64,000 nucleotides of DNA from Conus ventricosus. Its lineage: Eukaryota > Mollusca > Gastropoda > Neogastropoda > Conidae. The translations under genes and the position numbers were made by a program. The stretch covers positions 54,503,795 to 54,567,794 of the forward strand of contig CM031614.1 in the NCBI GenBank assembly GCA_018398815.1. The letters are read 5' to 3'. Positions 58,181 to 64,000 of the stretch are shown here, in pieces (within the stretch, counting starts at the first letter, position 1; each line of letters starts with the position of its first letter). The notes below the pieces were generated by a model. It searched no databases and had not been told where the DNA came from. It saw nothing but the letters and a program-made list of their open reading frames with translations.

Positions 58181-58384
58181 ACGCGTATTCAAGATAAACT
58201 GGGAGCAGTTTATATGCTTTGCATCTTGTTTTTGTTTCAGAAGGTCCACCTGCTTTCTCAAGTTCATCTTCGCTCTCTTCGGGAGGGAGCGGGGGGACGC
58301 CATGATCCACCGACACGCAATTTACATCAAACAACGTCGCTGCATAATCCGGTGTAACGTGGTGAAACCGCCCACCTCCCAGTT
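58181..58384. other. unassigned sequence
   Basis: No gene seen; ends CGGTGTAACG near 58,350, like the edges of the fold-back unit at 59,867-60,014. Confidence 0.5.
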
Positions 58385-59860
58385 TAACTCCCGGGAGCAG
58401 TCTGGCACTGTCTCAGATTAACTCCCGGGAGTTAATCTGGGTCTGCACCACAGCAGCCCCCCAACAGGTTCAGAACGGCCCCCCATCTCTTCTTTCTGTT
58501 TATTAGGCCTGTTCCAAAATGAACCCCTACCAGTCTCAGAATAACTCCCGGGAGTTGTTTTGAACCTAAAAATTTTGACTCTAAACTAACTCCCGGGAGT
58601 TCATTTGGGCAGTGCCAAATCAGCCCCCCCCCCCCCCCCCCCAACCCCTAGGAGAGTTAAACTGGTGCTGTTCCAAACTAACTCCCGGGAGTTCTGGGCC
58701 CAAGCTTTTGACATCAAAATGACTCCCCGGGAGCTAAACTGGCGCAAGTGGAGAGTCATTCCAGACAGGCCTGGAAAGCCCCCTCCCCGCCCCTCCTGGG
58801 AGTTAGACTGGCGCAGGCCCAGAATAGCTCCCCCCCCCCCCAACCCCTCCCCTCTGCCTCAGTTAATGAAGAAATGGCCAATAAGCGCTCCAGTGGAGAG
58901 TTATTCTAGCACCGGCCAAGAACAACCCACCAGGAGAGTTAAATTGGATCTGGCCCAGAACAGCCCCCCTTGTGGGGAGACTTTGTTTTAAACAAACATT
59001 CAACCAGAAACATTGTGCAGCGAACATCAGAACATGGAGCACAACAAGCGAAAGCTTATATGGGGAGTTAATCCGGCACCTGCCCAAAACTGAACACCCC
59101 CCCCCCCCCCTCCCCGAGAGTTACTAGCCCAAAACAGCCCCAGTATAAAGAGTTAAACTGGACCTGGCCCAGAACATCCCCTATCTCCTCCTGGGGAGTT
59201 AATCTAGCACCGGCCCGGAACAGTCCCCCCTAGAGAGTTAAACTGGACCAGCCCCAAAACAGCCCCCTAGAGAGTTAAACTGGACCTGGCCAAAAGCAGC
59301 CTCCTTCCTGGGATTAACTAGTACTAGCCCAGAACAGCCCCCCCCCCCCCCCCCCCTTCCAGAGAGTAAACTGGACCTCGCCCAGAACAGACTCCCAGAG
59401 AGTTAAATTGGATCTGCCCCAAAGCAGCCCCAACGGGGGAGTTAATCTGCCACCGGCCCAGAACAAACCACCCAGAGTTACATTAGACCTAGCCAGAACA
59501 GCCCCCCTTATGGGGAGGACTTTGCTTTAAACAAACATTATTCACCGAAACATTTTGCAGCGAACATCACAACACGGAGCACAACAAGCGAAAGCTTATG
59601 TGGCACCTGCCCAGAACAAACCTCTCCCACCTCCCACCCCCTTAGAGTTAAACTGGTTCAAAACTGCCCCATTCCTGAGGAGCCCTGAACAGCCTCCCCC
59701 CCCCCCCCCCCGCCCCCCCCCGCCCCCTGGAAAGTTAAACTGGACCTAGTTCGAAACTGCCCCTTCCTGGGAGCTAATCTGGCACTGAAACAGCCTCCCC
59801 CCCCCCCCCCCCCCTCCCGGAAAGTCGGAAAGTTAAACTGGACCTGGTCCAGAACAGCAC
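58385..59860 (+). repeat. GAGTTAA-type satellite, forward array
   Basis: Alternating units of ~35-40 bp: GAGAGTTAAACTGGACCTGG plus CCCAGAACAGCCCC, and GGGGAGTTAATCTGGCACCG plus the same tail, with variable C runs. The left 400 bp uses AACTCCCGGGAGTT instead. A ~95-bp insert with TTTAAACAAACATT and AGCGAAAGCTTAT occurs twice (58,980-59,060 and 59,520-59,603), hinting at a ~540-bp higher-order unit. Confidence 0.9.
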
Positions 59861-59866
59861 CCCCTG

Positions 59867-60014
59867 TACACCGCTGTTTTATCGCACCCTACCGTTTTGT
59901 CACACATGCGACCTAAACGGCGGGACAGCAACAAAACAGCGGTTGAAGGTCCGCCGTTTTTGTCTCTGTGCAACAAAACGGCGGATGGGCGACAAAACAG
60001 CGGTTTACGGTGTA
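59867..60014. mobile_element. fold-back element (MITE-like), 148 bp
   Basis: Starts TACACCGCTGTTTTATCGC and ends GCGACAAAACAGCGGTTTAC plus GGTGTA. The arms are imperfect inverse copies, with further internal CCGCCGTTTT / AAAACGGCGG pairs. Confidence 0.7.
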
Positions 60015-61799
60015 ACAACCCAAAAGTACTTACCGTCCAGAAGTACTCGCGGGGGTACTACTGGGGCCGCGCCTGAATGAACTCCGAGAGTACATCTGAG
60101 TCGGGTAAAAAATGGACCCCTGTTTTCTTAAGTACTCCCGGGAGTCATTCTGGACCGGTCCCAGACGTATCCACCCCCCCCCCCCCCCCCCCCCCCCCCT
60201 GCATATCTCCGTTAAGGTGTTGAGGGTTGTTATTTATTAGTCATAAAGTCACAATGCACATTCTATCTGAATCAACATTTAAATTATAGTCTGAATCAGC
60301 TTTAGGGGGAGTACTCTGGGCCGATCCCAGAAGTACCCCTTGCAAATCTCCTTTATTAATGGTTCAGGTTTCATATTTACTGGTCATAAACTCACACATG
60401 GCATTCTATTATTGAAAAGAGTCTGAATCAACTTTAGGGGGAGTACTACTGGGCCGGTCCCAGAAGTACCCCCCTTGCATATTTCCTTTATTAATGTGTT
60501 CAGAGTTGTTCTTTACTGGATATAAACTCATACATGGACATTCTACCTGAATCAACATTGAAATATAGTCTGAATCAACTTTAGGGGAGTTGTTCTGGGC
60601 CAGTCTAAAAATACCCCCCTTGCATATCTTCTATATCAATGTGCTCAGGATGTTATTTAATGATCATAAGCTCACACATGGACATTCTATCTGAATCAAC
60701 ATTGAAAACGAGCCTGAATCAACTTTAGGGGAGTACTACTGGGCCGGTCCCAGAAGTACCCCCTTGCATATCTCCTTTATCAATGTGTTCAGGGTTGTTA
60801 TTTTCTGGTTATAAACTCATACATGGACATTCTGCCTGAATCAGCATTGAAATATAGTCTGAATCAACTTTAGGGGAGTTGTTCTGGGCCAGTCCTAAAA
60901 AGTACCCCCCCCCCCCTCCCTTGCATATCTCCTTTATCAATGTGCTCAGGGTTGTTATTTAATGGTCATAAGCTCACACATGGACATTCTACTTGAATCA
61001 ACATTGAAAACGAGGCTGAATCAACTTTAGGGGGAGTACTTCTGGGCCAGAAGTACCCCTCATGCATATTTCTTTATGAATGTGTTCAGGGTTGTTATTT
61101 ACTTGTCATAAACTCACACATGGACATTCTATCTCAATCGACATTGAAAACGAGTCAAAGTCAACTTTAGGAGGAGTACTTCTGGGCCAGTCCCATAAGT
61201 ACCCCCCTTGCATATTTCCTTTATTAATGTGTTCAGGGTTGTTATTTACTGGTCATAAACTCACACATGGATAGTCTATCTGAACCAAATTGAAAACCAG
61301 TCTGAATTAACTTTAGGGAGAGTACATCTGGGCCGGTCCCAGAAGTACCCCTTGCATATCTCCTTTATTAATGTGTTCAGGGTTGTTATTTACTGGTCAT
61401 AAACTCACACATTGACATTCTATCTCAATCAACATGAAAGTATAGTCTTAATCAACTTAAGGGGGAGTTCATCTGGAGCTGCGCCAAAGTTACTTCCGGG
61501 AGTACATTGGGCTGGGCCCAGACGTACTCCCGGGAGTCATTCTGGTGCATAGGAGGGGAGGGGGGGGGGGGCGGGGCTCAGTTTGGGACTGGTACCAAAA
61601 GTACTCCTCTGTCTAAAGGAATCATCGTTATAAGATAGTTACATAAAACAAACATTTATTTGCAAAGTTGTCAATAGGGGGGAGTACTTCTGAGACCAAG
61701 CAGAGGTACTGTCCCAGAAGTAGTCCCAGGAGTCATTCTGGCGCGCGTCCCAGAAGTACTCCCTGGAGTACTTCTGGGCGGGGAGTACTTTTGGGGTGT
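60015..61799 (+). repeat. AGTACT-type region with ~145-bp satellite
   Basis: Eight units of ~145 bp between ~60,200 and 61,470, each with CTTGCATATCTCCTTTAT, TGTGTTCAGGGTTGTTATTT and CAACTTTAGGGGGAGTAC. It is flanked by GAGTACTTCTGGG-type sequence. The outermost parts (60,009-60,035 and 61,780-61,803) are inverse copies around GGGTGTTACACC. Confidence 0.88.
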
Positions 61800-64000
61800 T
61801 ACACCGGGTCAAGCTAATACTCCAGGAGGGCTGTTCGGGGCTGGTGCCAGATTAACTACCTAGATGGGGGGCTGTTTTGGGGCAGGTCCATTTAACTCTC
61901 TAGGGGCTGTTTTGGGCTAGTACCAGATTCACTGCCAAGGAGGCTGTTCTGGGCCGGGTCCAGATTAACTCTAGATTAACTCCTCTAAGGGGCCTGTTCT
62001 GGGCTAGTACCAGATTAACTCCCCAGGTGGGGGCTATTTTTGGCCAGGTCCAGTTTAACTCTCGGGGGGGGGGGGGGGATGTTTTGAGCCGGTGCCAGAT
62101 TATCTTTTCAAGGAGGTGGGGGGCTGTTCTGAGCCAGATCCAGTTTAACTTTCCAGGGGACTATTCTAGGCTGCTGCATATAAAGGCTGTTGCAATATTA
62201 ACTCCCCTGGAGGAAGTTTGTTGTGGGCCAGGTCCAGTTTTACTCTCCAGGAGTGCTGTTCTGGGCCAGGTCCAGTTCAACTCACCAGGGTTGCTGTTCT
62301 GGGCTGGTGCCAGATTTACTCTCCAGTATGGGGGTGGGATGTTCTATATTAGGTTCAGTTTAACGTTAAGCTCCAGTAGGGCTGTTCTGGTCCAGTGCCA
62401 GACTAACTCCCCAAGATGGGGGCTGTTCTGAGTCTTGTCTAGTTTAACTCTCCAGGGGGCTGTTCCATGACGGTGCCAGATAACTCCCCTGGAGGGGGCT
62501 GTTCTGGGACTGGTGCAGTTTAACTCTCCAGAGGGTCTGTTCTGGGCTGGTGCCAGATTAACTCCCCAGGAGAGGGGGGGGGGGAAGCTTGTTTGTGCCA
62601 AGGCCAGTTTTACTCTCCAGGGAGGCCTGTACCAGGCTGGAACCAGATTAACTCCCCAGGAGAGGGGGGGGGGGGGGGAGCTGCTCTAGGCCAGGTCCAG
62701 TTTAACTCTCTGGGGGGCTGTTTTGGGCCGGTGCCAGATTAACTCCCCTGGGGGGGGCTGTTCTGGGATTGGTGCAGTTTAACTCTCCAGAGGGGCTGTT
62801 CTGGGCTGGTGCCAGGTTAACTCCCCAGGAGAGGGGGGGGGGGGGCTGCTCTAAGCCAGGTCCAGTTTAACTCTCTAGAGGGGCTGTTTTGGGCCGGTGC
62901 CAGATCAACTCCCCAGGAGGGGGAGGGGCTGTTCTGGGCCTTGTCTAGTTTAACTCTCCAGGGGGCCTGTTCCATGACGGTGCCAGATTAACTTGGAGGG
63001 AGTCTGTTCTGGGACAGGTGCAGTTTAACTCTCCAGAGAGCTGTTCTGGGCTGGTGCCAGATTAACACCCCAGTAGAAGGGGGGGGGGGGGGCTGTTCTA
63101 GGCCAGGGCCAGTTTAACTCTCCAGGGAGACCTGTACCAGGCAGGAGCCAGAATTAACTCCTCAGAGAGGGGGGAAGGGTGGCTGTTCTAGGTCACGTCC
63201 AGTTTAACTCTCTAGGGGGGCTGTTTTGGGCCAGTGCCCGATTAAACTCCCAAGAAGGGGCAGTGGGCTGTTCTGGCCTTGTCTAGTTTAACTTTTCGGG
63301 GGGGGGGGGGGCTGTTTCATGACGGTGCCAGATTAACTCCCCTGGAGGGGGGCTGTTCTCGGACAGGTGCAGTTTAACTTTCCAGAGGGGCTGTTCTGGG
63401 CTGGTGCCAGATTAACACCCCAGTAGAAGGGGGGGGGGGGGGGCTGTTCTAGGCCAGGGCCAGTTTAACTCTCCAGGGAGGCCGTACCAGGCTGGAGCCA
63501 GATTAACTCCTCAGGAGAGGGGGAGAGGGTGGCTGTTCTAGGTCACGTCCAGTTTAACTCTCTAAACTCTCTAGGGGGGGGGGGGGGGGGGGCTGTTTTG
63601 GGCCAGTGCCCGATTAACTCACCAGGAGGGGGATGGGATTGTTCTGGCCTTGTCTAGTTTAACTTTTCAGGGGGAGGGGGAGGGCTGTTTTATGACGGTA
63701 CCAGATTAACTCACCTGGAGGGGGGCTGTTCTGGGGCAGGTCCAGTTTAACTCTCCAAAGGGCTGTTGTGGGCTGGTGCCACATCAACTCCCCAGGAGAC
63801 GGGGGGTGGGGGGGGGGGTGACGGCTGTTTTTGTGCCAGGGCCAGTTTAACTCTCCAGAGAGGGGTGGGGGCTGCTCTAAGCCAGGTCCAGTTAAACGCT
63901 CCTGGGGGCCTGTTTTGAGCCGGTGCCAGATTAACTCCCCCAGGAGGGGGGTGTTTCTGGGGCTTGTCTAGTTTAACTCTCCAGGGGACTGTTCCATGAC
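61800..64000 (-). repeat. GAGTTAA-type satellite, reverse array
   Basis: Same repeat as 58,385-59,860 but inverted: CAGTTTAACTCTCCAGGGG and GGTGCCAGATTAACTCCCC alternate with GGGCTGTTCTGGGCC and long G runs. It continues past the window end. Confidence 0.92.

Noticed and set aside
58605..58991. A 128-codon proline-rich ORF
   Set aside because: Falls wholly in the GAGTTAA/C-run satellite.
62027..62431. A 134-codon ORF (GQVQFNS-type repeats)
   Set aside because: Reverse-array satellite monomers read in frame.

Overview
The window looks like a gene-poor, repeat-dominated piece of a eukaryotic (animal) genome. I infer a marine invertebrate, most likely a mollusc, from the mix of a Polinton/Maverick, an endonuclease-bearing Penelope-like element, a REL-endonuclease LINE, tRNA-headed retroposons, a Tc1 transposon and long (CA)n/(GA)n/(TA)n tracts; the sequence alone does not prove the taxon. 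There are no bacterial-style operons. The only host coding signal is a pair of weak candidate exons at 13.6-14.7 kb. Small indels break nearly every coding region, and homopolymer lengths look unreliable (worst in 1-13.4 kb), so some frameshifts may be sequencing errors rather than real mutations.

Layout. 1-13.4 kb: one satellite of ~22-bp monomers in two alternating types. 13.4-16.5 kb: two candidate host exons, extreme microsatellites (including a palindromic block of five simple repeats) and a ~52-bp tandem repeat. 16.9-21.2 kb: degraded LINE fragments plus a ~32-bp repeat. 21.3-27.7 kb: a ~3.09-kb tandem duplication in which each unit holds two inverted copies of an unusually long (~0.85 kb) tRNA-headed retroposon and ends in a ~147-bp satellite. 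27.6-31.5 kb: a zinc-finger/RT/REL-endonuclease LINE that sits inside that satellite and is flanked by ~70-bp direct repeats.

32.4-50.2 kb: a nested insertion. A Penelope-like element (PLE) is split in mid-RT by a 16.1-kb Polinton (33,119-49,248) with ~230-bp terminal inverted repeats and a CTATC target duplication. The Polinton keeps recognisable remains of protein-primed DNA polymerase B, packaging ATPase, integrase, capsid-type genes and several small membrane proteins, all decayed, and is itself invaded by a DD34E Tc1 transposon at ~41-42.2 kb. 50.5-52.3 kb: two more PLE 3' ends, head to head, each carrying a predicted hammerhead ribozyme.

52.4-58.2 kb: (GT)n/(TA)n tracts, a degenerate ~135-bp satellite, LINE RNase-H tails, a ~282-bp MITE, and an RTE-like RT whose middle part is inverted between two inverted-repeat arms. 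58.2-64 kb: a C/G-tract-rich satellite in two opposite-facing arrays around a ~145-bp satellite, with a 14-bp perfect palindrome repeated at its left edge.

The genes do not form a host pathway. They are layered selfish elements, and the order of insertion can be read from who interrupts whom: PLE, then Polinton, then Tc1; 147-bp satellite, then REL LINE, then the 3.09-kb duplication.
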